5,978 bases of DNA, from assembly GCA_964586135.1 (NCBI GenBank), contig CAZPGS010000054.1, positions 1-5,978 of the forward strand. The letters are read 5' to 3'. A program made the position numbers and the translations under genes. The notes below the pieces were generated by a model. It had not been told where the DNA came from, did not search any database, and worked only from the letters and a program-made list of their open reading frames with translations. The number at the start of each line of letters is the position of its first letter. Position 1 is the first letter of the stretch. Of the stretch, positions 1 to 5,652 are shown one piece after another. This stretch comes from WYZ-LMO8 sp964586135. GTDB taxonomy: Archaea; Thermoproteota; Methanomethylicia; Nezhaarchaeales; WYZ-LMO8.

Positions 1-106
1 TTGTCCATCCCACCTCCATACCCTCTATGATGAGCGTCCCGATCGTCACCACATGTTCTATGGCTACTCGTGGAGATCAAGCCCTTTGCGGAACGCTAAA
101 CCTGAC

Positions 107-132
107 CTCCTCCCCGCCCTGAAGGGCGAGGC
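107..132 (-). mobile_element. Hairpin resembling the right end of an IS200/IS605 (TnpB) element
   Basis: The core is CGCCCT-GA-AGGGCG, extended by further C:G pairs across one mismatch. Read on the minus strand it gives GCCTCGCCCTTCAGGGCGGG followed by GAGGAGGTCA. From memory, this hairpin plus GGGGAGG..GTCA is common at the 3' end of TnpB genes, where it forms the end of the guide RNA scaffold. It lies just downstream, on the same strand, of the suspected tnpB remnant at 144-575, which fits that order. No transposase (tnpA) is visible, and a simple GC-rich hairpin or terminator cannot be excluded. Confidence 0.4.
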
Positions 133-173
133 TTTTAGTTGTTAAGGCTTACCACGAGGGAAGAAGGGCGAGG
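121..173. repeat. 11-bp direct repeat GAAGGGCGAGG, two copies
   Basis: GAAGGGCGAGG occurs at 121-131, inside the right arm of the hairpin, and again at 163-173, a 42-base offset. The second copy has no pairing partner beside it. It could be a leftover of a duplicated element end or chance in GC-rich sequence. Confidence 0.45.
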
Positions 174-575
174 ACGGCCATGCTAATAGGGCACCTCGCG
201 GGCTTTGGCGGCAAGCGATGGATCGTTGAGAGGGCAACGAAATTAAAGTAGAGGCCTCACTAGGAGGCGCTGAGTTAAGGACGTCATTGAAGTAGAGGGC
301 TACACGCGCTTCTGCTTTTCGTGGGACTCGCTCGATCTCCCCCGACCAAAAAAAGTCCCGCTCAAGAGCTGAAGACTTTAGCCCTCCTCTTAGCGCAAGC
401 CGCTCTTGCACATCGTACTCTCACGCCAAACCTTAAATGAGCCCTAACCTTATAACTACAGCTATTAACAGTGGAAGGTCTCCACACTGCACCAAATGTC
501 CGTTAAAGCCATGTTGTCGCGACCCAAAGGCCAAGCAGACGTAGCGCGGACTCGAGGTCATGCAGGAGCCGTGGG
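144..575 (-). pseudogene. Probable decayed C-terminal part of a TnpB-type protein
   Basis: One minus-strand frame runs from the AOR stop codon to about 144, broken only by TAA at 433-435 and TGA at 421-423. Its first part reads TSSPRYVC, then a GSRQH.FNGHLVQCG segment, then LIAVVIRLG. This resembles the end of TnpB proteins, where a TSS..CP.CGS zinc-finger stretch leads to a second C..CG and then DRD.IAV.N of the third RuvC motif. Here each zinc pair keeps only its first Cys (C-L-A-F and C-G-D-L) and the RuvC Asp is not recognisable, so the piece would be inactive. After the stops the frame continues with LALRGGLKSSALERDF, which is probably tail or scaffold-RNA sequence. The hairpin at 107-132 follows. 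The match is by eye and approximate. The alternative is noncoding spacer with a chance open frame. No other gene is visible in this stretch of about 430 bases. Confidence 0.4.
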
Positions 576-2498
576 CTAGACCTCGATGCCCAGCCTCTCC
601 AAGTCCTCGGCGACCCTTCTGAGCCCCAGCTCCAGTAGCTTCTCTCTCGTGGGAACTCCGTTCCTGCTCCATCCTCTCTCTTCGTAGTACTCGTCCAAGA
701 GCATGTCAACGATCTCCTTCGTTATCCTGACCACCCCCTTGCTGTAGTCCACGAAGGTTGGCTCAGAGAACCAGCTCTCGGGGGGTTCGTCGTCCTTACG
801 GCTGAACCCCTCCCTGGCGTTGGCGGCTCTCAGCAGGTTCCAGGCCCTTTCACCGCACCTCATGAGCTCCCTCTCGTCCATTTCTATCCCGGTTAGGGCT
901 GAGAAGAGTTCGGCGGCCAGCTTGGCGCTGTAGAACCTGTTGATCTGCGCCCTCGCGCACACGCCCAGAGAGGCCAAGACCATGAACCAGTCCTCTGAGT
1001 ACCTCGTGAGGCGCCCAACGTTGAGTCCCACCTCCTCGTCTGGGGGGACGAGCCCGCTCTGCAAACCCCGCGACCAGTCACGGGGCCTCGGCAAGATTCT
1101 CTTCACCGCATCGTCTGGAACCCCCATTCTCTTCAAGTGCGTTGCAAAGTCTTGAAGGGGCCGCACCGCGAAGTAGGTGGGCGACCCGCTTGAAGCGACG
1201 TGGGGGCCCCTAGGGCTCACGAGCTGTCCAAACTCCATCGTGCCGAACCTGTTCCACAGCACCGGGCCCTTCGGGCCCACGTAAGCCGCCAACCCCTTCA
1301 CCGCGGGCGTGGCGCGGGCTATCGCCCTCTCCCCGAACCTCTTGACGAGCCCCGTCAGCCCCTCTGCCAGGACGTCCCCGAGGCCCCTCCTATACGCTAT
1401 CCTCTCGGCCCACTCGACGAGGGACTCGTAGCTGTACTCGATCTTCGACTCGAGGACTTCTCGGGCTATCGCCCCCTCGTCGTACAACCTATTGACGGCC
1501 TCGATGACGGCGAAGAACTCGAACATGTCCATCCCGTAGTCGTCGAGGATGGCGACGCACTTTATCGCTTCGTCGTAGGAAAGGCCGTAGAGCGTTGGCA
1601 TCGCGGTGTTGACCGCGGAGCTCGTGAACTTCGTCAAGCCCTTGAACCTGCCCTCCCTTATCTCTATCACGTCCTTATCGCCTATCGGGCAGGACACGCA
1701 ACTAATCCTAGCCTTCTTCAGCTTCTCCAAGTACAGCTCTCTCGGCAAGACGGGGAGGCTCACCAAGAGCCCGAGCTCCTGCCACTCCCTCAGGCGCGGA
1801 TACCTCTTTATCCGCTCGAACAGCTCGTTGCACAACCTCACGAACTTGGCGTCCGAGAAGCCCACGCCCTTCGTCCCCTTAGCGACTATCGCTTTGAGGT
1901 TCTTGGACCCCATGACCGCTCCGAGCCCGCCCCTCCCGAGGGTCGACGTCTTGTCAACGAAGGCCATGGAGAAGTTGACGAGGTTCTCCCCGGCTTGGCC
2001 GATGGCTATTACGCCTGTCGGCCTCCCGTACCTCCTCCAGAGCTCCTCGGTAGTCCGCTCCACTCCCTTCCCCCAAAGCCCCTCTGCATAGCATATCTCG
2101 ACGTCGTCGTCAAATATCTTCAAGTAGACGGGCTTGGGTGAGCGGCCCCTTATCACCACATGGTCGTAACCCGCATTCTTGAGCATGCATCCGAAGCTAC
2201 AGCCGCCAGCGCCAGCCCACCCGATCGCGCGGTTCGCAGGGAGCTTGGTCACGGCGTAAACCCTCGAGGACCCAGGGGCTATGGTCCCGACGAGTGGGCC
2301 TACGCCTATCACTATCACGTTCTCCGGGGACAGGGGGTCTATCCCAGGCTTTATCAGGTCGTAGCCCAGCTTTACGCTAGCTCCGAGGCCTCCTATGTAG
2401 TTCTTGGCCAGCTCCAAGTCGAGAGGGAGCCCCTCGACTTCTCCCTTGCTCAAGTCGACGTAGAGTATGTTGCCCGCGTAGCCGCCCAACTTGCCCAT
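576..2498 (-). CDS. Divergent AOR-family tungsten/molybdopterin oxidoreductase
   Basis: This 640-residue protein has the full length of the aldehyde:ferredoxin oxidoreductase family: cytoplasmic enzymes that oxidise aldehydes or related compounds at a tungsto-bispterin centre and pass electrons through a [4Fe-4S] cluster to ferredoxin. The N-terminal pterin-binding domain is clear: SSRVYAVTKLP.N (77-89), the Gly/Ala-rich stretch 92-103, and GRGGLGAVMGSKNLKAI (188-204). The family's REGFSRKDD is at 562-570. The cluster region is C267-x2-C270-x3-D274 with C514. P. furiosus AOR has Cys at the third position, so Asp replaces one cluster ligand. The first pterin motif DxxGxD is kept (D319-D324), but in the second (DxxGLC) the Asp is Ala509. 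The dimer-interface iron motif ExxH is absent, and the usual catalytic-site Glu of the YET motif appears to be Phe291. The start is an ATG one base after the ferredoxin stop, with an AAGGAGGT site upstream. The end LGLRRVAEDLERLGIEV looks native. The subfamily and substrate cannot be told; it should not be called AOR, FOR or GAPOR without further evidence. Confidence 0.93.
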   Translation of the reverse strand: MGKLGGYAGNILYVDLSKGEVEGLPLDLELAKNYIGGLGASVKLGYDLIKPGIDPLSPENVIVIGVGPLVGTIAPGSSRVYAVTKLPANRAIGWAGAGGCSFGCMLKNAGYDHVVIRGRSPKPVYLKIFDDDVEICYAEGLWGKGVERTTEELWRRYGRPTGVIAIGQAGENLVNFSMAFVDKTSTLGRGGLGAVMGSKNLKAIVAKGTKGVGFSDAKFVRLCNELFERIKRYPRLREWQELGLLVSLPVLPRELYLEKLKKARISCVSCPIGDKDVIEIREGRFKGLTKFTSSAVNTAMPTLYGLSYDEAIKCVAILDDYGMDMFEFFAVIEAVNRLYDEGAIAREVLESKIEYSYESLVEWAERIAYRRGLGDVLAEGLTGLVKRFGERAIARATPAVKGLAAYVGPKGPVLWNRFGTMEFGQLVSPRGPHVASSGSPTYFAVRPLQDFATHLKRMGVPDDAVKRILPRPRDWSRGLQSGLVPPDEEVGLNVGRLTRYSEDWFMVLASLGVCARAQINRFYSAKLAAELFSALTGIEMDERELMRCGERAWNLLRAANAREGFSRKDDEPPESWFSEPTFVDYSKGVVRITKEIVDMLLDEYYEERGWSRNGVPTREKLLELGLRRVAEDLERLGIEV

Positions 2499-2499
2499 C

Positions 2500-2733
2500 T
2501 CAGCAACGCACCTCCTTGACCTCTAGCGCGCCGTAGACGCAGAATCGAGCGCACGTGCCGCACTCATCGCAATCATCGGTGAAGCCTATTTCTGGCTCGC
2601 CTGCCAATCTGACGAGTATCCTGGCCGTAGAGGGGTTGAACGTCTTGTAGTGGACGAGCGAGCAACACAGCTGGCAGATCAAGCAACCTGTGCACCTCTC
2701 CGGGTGCACCTCGATTGCGACCCTTTTGCGCAT
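2500..2733 (-). CDS. 2x[4Fe-4S] ferredoxin-type subunit of the AOR operon
   Basis: This is a small cytoplasmic iron-sulfur protein, about 77 residues from ATG 2733. A GTG at 2745 would add four residues (81 aa). In 81-aa numbering the first cluster motif is C18-x2-C21-x2-C24-x3-C28 and the second is C59-x2-C62-x2-C65-x3-C69, each enough for one [4Fe-4S] cluster. About 30 residues separate the motifs, longer than in a minimal bacterial-type ferredoxin and more like electron-transfer subunits paired with oxidoreductases. The first motif ends C28-S instead of the common C-P. The gene precedes the AOR-family gene with a one-base gap, so the two are very likely co-transcribed and this protein probably takes electrons from that enzyme. 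I prefer ATG 2733 because a GGGAG lies 11 bases upstream. GTG 2745 would be almost leaderless from a TATA box at 2772-2780 and remains possible. Confidence 0.92.
   Translation of the reverse strand: MRKRVAIEVHPERCTGCLICQLCCSLVHYKTFNPSTARILVRLAGEPEIGFTDDCDECGTCARFCVYGALEVKEVRC
2510..2517 (-). promoter_or_regulatory. Strong ribosome binding site of the AOR-family gene
   Basis: AAGGAGGT on the minus strand lies inside the last codons of the ferredoxin gene, 11 bases before the ATG at 2498. It fixes this ATG as the start and indicates translation of the second gene within a polycistronic message. Confidence 0.75.
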
Positions 2734-2771
2734 AGCAAATGGCACTCCCGGTCACTTTAACTGAGAAATGC

Positions 2772-2780
2772 GTTATAAAG
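2772..2780 (-). promoter_or_regulatory. TATA-like box of the ferredoxin-AOR operon
   Basis: CTTTATAAC on the minus strand fits the archaeal box A. Transcription would begin about 25 bases on, near 2750, just ahead of both possible ferredoxin starts (2745 and 2733), which implies a very short leader. The core TTATAA is symmetric, so it could also fire rightward with a start near 2800. Confidence 0.5.
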
Positions 2781-2799
2781 TTCTGGGCGTGCTTGCCAG

Positions 2800-2856
2800 A
2801 GGGGCAGGCTCCGCCTCGACGGAACGGAGGTCCGGGCCCCTGAAAGCGAGGCTCCG
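2800..2856. repeat. GC-rich nested inverted repeats, partly similar to the 107-132 hairpin
   Basis: AGGGGC (2800-2805) can pair with GCCCCT (2836-2841), enclosing CTCCG (2809-2813) with CGGAG (2825-2829). A competing pair is GCCTCG (2813-2818) with CGAGGC (2847-2852). GGCTCCG occurs twice (2807-2813 and 2850-2856). The segment GCCCCTGAAAGCGAGGCT (2836-2853) closely resembles GCCCTGAAGGGCGAGGCT of the left hairpin. It lies upstream of the ferredoxin promoter, so it is not part of that leader. It may be a decayed element end or an unrecognised small structured RNA; no known RNA family is recognised. Confidence 0.4.
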
Positions 2857-2881
2857 TGAGGTCTAGTCGGCTAAAAAAGTT

Positions 2882-3280
2882 GTGGTTCTGAGAAAAGTGC
2901 AAAGACGAAACACAGACCTGGTCCTAGCTCGCAACGGCCTATGCCATTTTATCGCTAAAAACGAGGAGGATAGCTCCATCGGCACAGCGAGTGTCATACC
3001 TTTATTCATCTTAAGGTCGAATTGCCTCTCAAGGATCATAGACCCTCAAGGCAATGCCACAGGGTATAATTGCATGGTCGAGCTACGAGAAAATCAAATA
3101 CTGACGGCCGTTTACTCAGGCCCGTTCAAAGAGCCGCAGTACGTGGTCATAGCAAATCCGCAAGCTGGCACGTATCGTCTAGAGCTTGTAGGTATTTCCG
3201 AGGGCCCGTACGAGTTAGTGATACGAGGGAACTATGGAGAAGAAGCAATTGACAGGTTCTGGTCGACTGCGGTGGAATAG
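2882..3280 (+). pseudogene. C-terminal fragment of an extracellular surface-protein beta domain
   Basis: The open frame (132 codons, GTG first) has a convincing second half. It reads IIDPQGNATGYN near residue 52, then YSGPFKEPQYVVIANP, then AGTYRLELVGISEGPYELVIRGN. This matches a beta-sandwich module at the C-terminus of many secreted or cell-surface proteins, with the pattern DP.G..TGY, then E.PGA.YSGP..EPQ.I.I.NP..GTY...V.G...G.Y.L. The first 50 residues show no signal peptide, no membrane helix and no domain pattern, and no ribosome binding site precedes the GTG. I read it as the tail of a larger secreted protein whose front is lost or decayed. The last residues overlap, in another frame, the aconitase-X remnant, so the join lies near 3250. 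A short intact gene of its own is less likely. Confidence 0.55.
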
Positions 3281-3543
3281 ACTTCGACGAGTTTACGGAT
3301 GCGGACTGAGGGGCCCTTGCATGGCATGTTGGCAAGGCCGTGGGCAACCAAATCTTCGTCTTCTCAGGATTGCCGAAGAAGATGACCTTGGAGCAACTCG
3401 AGCTACTGGCCTCTCCACTTCACGTTAGCGGAGCGGTCCCCATGTTCCACATGCCCGGCATCACTCCAGAGGCCCCCAGCTTAGAGGCCTTTACTGGCGG
3501 AGAGAGATTAGAAAAAATACGGGTCGGCGTGAGGGACGCCTAG
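3253..3543 (+). pseudogene. Internal fragment of aconitase-X / phosphomevalonate dehydratase large subunit
   Basis: One frame reads VLVDCGGIDFDEFTDAD, a stop, GALAWHVGKAVGNQIFVFSGLP, then LEQLELLASPLHVSGAVPMFHMPGITPEAPSLEAF and GGERLEKIRVGVRDA before TAG at 3541. The stretch D(W/Y)GALGYHVGK.VG, then SGAVALFHV.GVTPEAP, is from memory characteristic of the aconitase-X catalytic domain, which in archaea includes the large subunit of phosphomevalonate dehydratase in the modified mevalonate pathway for isoprenoid lipids. Only about 90 residues of a roughly 400-residue protein remain. The internal stop is TGA at 3307-3309, where a Trp or Tyr is usual, consistent with TGG to TGA. The cysteine-rich N-terminal part and the C-terminal part are absent. 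An apparent start at GTG 3340 would yield only 67 residues. The organism must carry an intact copy elsewhere if it uses this pathway. Confidence 0.7.
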
Positions 3544-3550
3544 AGAGGGA

Positions 3551-3973
3551 AAAGAGTTTGTCCTTCTCCTGCTGAAACATCGCCGAGCCGTAGTGGTGTT
3601 TGACGAGTACGAGAGGGGATAGGATCTCAACGCCAAGAAATTGATAAAGGATATGCTGAAGGAGCTCGTAACCCTCTCGAGGCTTCACAGACTCGTGGTC
3701 GTCAACGTAAGCCCGCAAGTCCCTCGAGACTCTATAAAGCTGATGCTGGTATTGAAGTGCCACGTCTACGGGGCAGACGCCCTTCAGATAGCTTCAGCCA
3801 AAAAGGCCAACAGCAAGGTGGTAGTCACGGGAGACAGGGGGCTGACCGACATGGCGCATGCCGAAGGCTTAATGGTGCTGTACATAGGCCAAGGCGCTGA
3901 AAGTTTGACGACTGATAGGCCTCCTTTCACTTCTTATTTATTATTTTATCATTACACAGATCTGCGATTTTAA
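3551..3973 (+). pseudogene. Broken PIN-domain (VapC-like) nuclease, C-terminal part
   Basis: The readable segment from TTG 3641 (110 codons) contains HVYGADALQIASAKK, then VVVTGDRGLTDMAHAEGL, the typical second half of a PIN domain: two metal-binding Asp residues (AD, residue 46; TGD, residue 65) and the closing A..EGL. The same frame continues upstream as LLLKHRRAVVVFDEYERG, a TAG at 3620-3622, then DLNAKKLIKDMLKEL, so the gene appears to have had more sequence before a nonsense mutation. The N-terminal strand with the first catalytic Asp (the usual D.S motif) is missing, so nuclease activity is unlikely. The last 25 residues are encoded by T-rich DNA and look like read-through past a lost stop. 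In life such proteins are RNase toxins paired with small antitoxins; no antitoxin is visible beside it. Confidence 0.65.
3924..3949 (+). terminator. T-rich stretch, possible archaeal terminator
   Basis: CTTTCACTTCTTATTTATTA continues as TTTATC. It has no stem; archaeal terminators are often simple T-rich tracts on the coding strand. It falls within the last codons of the PIN remnant, supporting the idea that the real stop was earlier. Confidence 0.35.
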
Positions 3974-4166
3974 GCCTCGACCCTTCTCCCTAACGCCCTC
4001 CAAAGCAATTTTTCACGCAATTCGTGTTGAGTTGTTATACTTCAAGCCACCCGCGAGTGCTGCGGTTAAGTTTCATCGAGTTACGAACATCACCCGCAGA
4101 TGGGCGATTAACTCTTTGGATTCGATCGCAAAGTGCTCATAGAAGGGATCTAGACAGTTCATAACT
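3974..4166. other. Convergent intergenic stretch without recognised content
   Basis: It separates the end of the PIN remnant from the end of the leftward membrane gene. I see no convincing open frame, tRNA, strong hairpin or repeat here. Confidence 0.6.
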
Positions 4167-4805
4167 TTATGTTGTCTCAGGTGACGACAATTTCGTGGAG
4201 CCGAGGGTTTCTACCTTCGTGGGTTTGTTCACACCAGGCGTTCTTCGACTATATGCCCTCGCCGCGATAGATAACGCGACCGTCGCTACCCCCAAGAAGA
4301 AGGAAAGTGTGAAGGTCGTCATCACGGTGACTGAGACTTGGGCGGGGATGTTGAAGATGTTGTTTGACAGATGTATCGTTGAGGACCCCATCAAAGGGAC
4401 TATAGGGGTCGGGACCTCGAAGTCGTGGGCTATCGCGTTAACGGCTAGTGGTGTGACGTAAAGCGACAACGCCAGCGTGACGAAGAACCCTGCAGTCACG
4501 TGGAGCGGGCGCTTCCACCCGAACGATAAGAGGTGCTTCGAGTAGCCCTTGCCCGGCTTAATGGTGTAAATGATGAGGGCTATACCACTGGCTACGAAGA
4601 GGGCTATCAACCCGACGTTGAGGGCGAAGATTATGGGGACTACGTGGGTGACCCCGAGGACTTTGAAGCTTGTGAAGAAGGGGTCCACGTTGACCGTTAT
4701 GAGGCCGGATCCTATCTCCGCTCTCCACCAAGGGGAGGACATAGAAGAGGCAACCGTTGAGAACATCAACACGCCAGCGGCGAGGGCGAACCAGTTCCTC
4801 TTCAC
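4167..4805 (-). CDS. Four-helix integral membrane protein of unknown function
   Basis: I do not recognise the family. From GTG 4811 the protein is 214 residues; I prefer GTG 4805 (212 residues, V-K-R-N-W-F) because AGGGAGG ends 8 bases before it, whereas GTG 4811 would be only two bases away. Numbering here is from 4811. Hydrophobic segments are at about 7-24, 57-83, 104-126 and 158-185. Lys/Arg cluster at the N-terminus, in the loop 85-101 (KPGKGYSKHLLSFGWKR) and after helix 4 (RAYSRR). By the positive-inside rule both ends are cytoplasmic, and the two external loops (about 25-56 and 127-157) are of moderate size; the first contains SSPWW. There are no catalytic or cofactor motifs. The Ser/Thr/Pro/Lys-rich tail (191-214) is probably disordered. 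The ribosome binding site overlaps the stop codon of the upstream LEA-like gene, so the two are translationally coupled and probably form one envelope complex. Confidence 0.8.
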   Translation of the reverse strand: MKRNWFALAAGVLMFSTVASSMSSPWWRAEIGSGLITVNVDPFFTSFKVLGVTHVVPIIFALNVGLIALFVASGIALIIYTIKPGKGYSKHLLSFGWKRPLHVTAGFFVTLALSLYVTPLAVNAIAHDFEVPTPIVPLMGSSTIHLSNNIFNIPAQVSVTVMTTFTLSFFLGVATVALSIAARAYSRRTPGVNKPTKVETLGSTKLSSPETT

Positions 4806-4813
4806 GTGCACGG

Positions 4814-4820
4814 CCTCCCT
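4814..4820 (-). promoter_or_regulatory. Ribosome binding site deciding the start of the 4-TM gene
   Basis: AGGGAGG on the minus strand overlaps the TAG stop (4819-4821) of the upstream gene and sits 8 bases from GTG 4805. It points to coupled translation and to 4805 over 4811. Confidence 0.65.
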
Positions 4821-5418
4821 ATGGGCCCTTGCTACCGAGTAGCTCGCTGAGCTTGCCGAGGTCCGGAGCTACTATCAATATGCCGTTGACGTCGATGTAG
4901 AGGTCGGAGAGCTGTAGGTCCTCGACGTAGGCAGGTAGCTCGACGCCCTTAATTATGTTGACAAGGCATCGCAGCGCATCAGGATCGCTTGACGAGAACG
5001 ACAGGCTCACCACGCCAGTGTAATTTGCCTCGACAATCACTTTGCCCTTCAGCTCGACCGTAAATGAGCGCGTGCCGTTCTTCACGGTAAAGCTGAGCCT
5101 GTTGAGCATTATGCTCTGGCGCGTTAGTGGGTTGGTGATCTTCAACCTCAAGATGGCAGTGCCTGTAGAATCGTCAAAAGCTAAGTCCTCGAATTGTGGC
5201 ATCTCAAAGTCGCTGGGGTTTATGCCCAGCGCAGCGAGGGTCGAGCTCAGATCGCCGCCTCGATCCAAGGCTGAAGGGCTCATCAGCACTCGCAACTGCG
5301 GGGGTATGAGCAAGCCCAAAGGGTCGCCAGCCGACAGGTACTGCGCCATAACACACAAGAGCGGAGCTAATGCACAGGCGAGGGCGACGGCCCTCAAGCA
5401 CCACTTGACTTTGTTCAA
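4819..5418 (-). CDS. Membrane-anchored extracytoplasmic protein with LEA-2/WHy-like beta domain
   Basis: I recognise no named gene. The longest reading starts at GTG 5427 (202 residues), but that GTG lies inside the ribosome binding site GGAGGTG (5425-5431). TTG 5418, 8 bases after GGAGG, is the better start (199 residues, N-K-V-K-W-C). Numbering here is from 5427. A short basic N-terminus precedes one hydrophobic helix (about 11-30), a signal anchor or signal peptide. Residues 90-145 read as alternating beta strands with a TNPLT-type turn at 98-102, then SIMLNRLSFTV and TVELKGKVIVEANYTG. This is like LEA-2/WHy domains, in which NP turns and layered strands recur in membrane-anchored archaeal proteins. 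NGT (117-119) and NYT (135-137) are possible archaeal N-glycosylation sites, supporting an outside location. The C-terminal part ends DLGKLSELLGSKGP. The gene is first in an operon with the 4-TM protein. The domain call is by pattern, not by search. Confidence 0.75.
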   Translation of the reverse strand: MNKVKWCLRAVALACALAPLLCVMAQYLSAGDPLGLLIPPQLRVLMSPSALDRGGDLSSTLAALGINPSDFEMPQFEDLAFDDSTGTAILRLKITNPLTRQSIMLNRLSFTVKNGTRSFTVELKGKVIVEANYTGVVSLSFSSSDPDALRCLVNIIKGVELPAYVEDLQLSDLYIDVNGILIVAPDLGKLSELLGSKGP

Positions 5419-5424
5419 CAAAAG

Positions 5425-5431
5425 CACCTCC
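5425..5431 (-). promoter_or_regulatory. Ribosome binding site indicating a TTG start
   Basis: GGAGGTG on the minus strand. Its last three bases are the in-frame GTG at 5427-5425, which therefore cannot be the start used with this site. TTG at 5418-5416 is 8 bases from GGAGG, the same spacing as in the downstream gene. Confidence 0.55.
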
Positions 5432-5436
5432 GTACA

Positions 5437-5450
5437 TCTAATGCATTAGA
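5437..5450. promoter_or_regulatory. Perfect 14-bp palindrome, possible operator or TATA region
   Basis: TCTAATGCATTAGA equals its own reverse complement. It lies 6 bases upstream of the ribosome binding site of the LEA-like gene. Such symmetry suits a dimeric regulator blocking transcription or translation start. Alternatively its AT-rich core could serve as a weak TATA box with initiation close to the TTG start. Confidence 0.45.
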
Positions 5451-5559
5451 ACACGACGACGTGAGATGACGCCCCAAAGCCTCTGGAGTTCCTGTGGAGA
5501 AGACCCCCTGACAACCATCTTAAACACCACGAGGTACGACAGGATACGTCCTAGGGGTC

Positions 5560-5569
5560 TATTTAAATA
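5560..5569. promoter_or_regulatory. Symmetric TATA box in the divergent control region
   Basis: TATTTAAATA, a 10-bp palindrome in otherwise GC-rich sequence, is a good archaeal TATA box. Rightward, transcription would start near 5590, with about 60 bases of leader before GTG 5653. Leftward it would start near 5540, giving about 120 bases of leader before the LEA-like gene. It could serve either gene or both. Confidence 0.55.
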
Positions 5570-5652
5570 TTGTCAAGTCCAAAAGGGCCGAGGATCACAA
5601 GGACCTTAGAGGCCTAGCGAAAATTTCGAACTAGACTCTACACGGACTTGAA

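Noticed and set aside
1..52. Minus-strand frame from GTG 52 or 49 reading VTIGTLIIEGMEVGW toward the left edge, as a possible gene start.
   Set aside because: Only about 17 codons are visible and no ribosome binding site or clear TATA box precedes it. It may be the start of a leftward gene but cannot be supported here.
132..251. Plus-strand short frame ending IVERATKLK before TAG 249-251.
   Set aside because: It has no plausible start of useful length and lies opposite the suspected tnpB relic; too short to call.
1200..2141. Long plus-strand open frame of 313 codons opposite the AOR-family gene.
   Set aside because: It is an antisense shadow of a well-conserved gene in GC-rich DNA, with Pro/Arg/Leu-rich low-complexity composition and no domain pattern.
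2160..2519. Plus-strand frame opposite the start of the AOR-family gene.
   Set aside because: Antisense of the conserved pterin-binding domain; no independent signal.
2573..2902. Minus-strand frame overlapping the ferredoxin in another frame.
   Set aside because: It crosses the promoter and hairpin region and lacks protein-like features; the ferredoxin frame with eight motif Cys is clearly the real one.
3491..3763. Minus-strand frame of 90 codons opposite the PIN remnant.
   Set aside because: Antisense of the segment that shows PIN motifs; no motif of its own.
5042..5449. Plus-strand frame of 135 codons opposite the LEA-like gene.
   Set aside because: Antisense shadow; the minus-strand frame has a signal anchor, ribosome binding site and operon partner.
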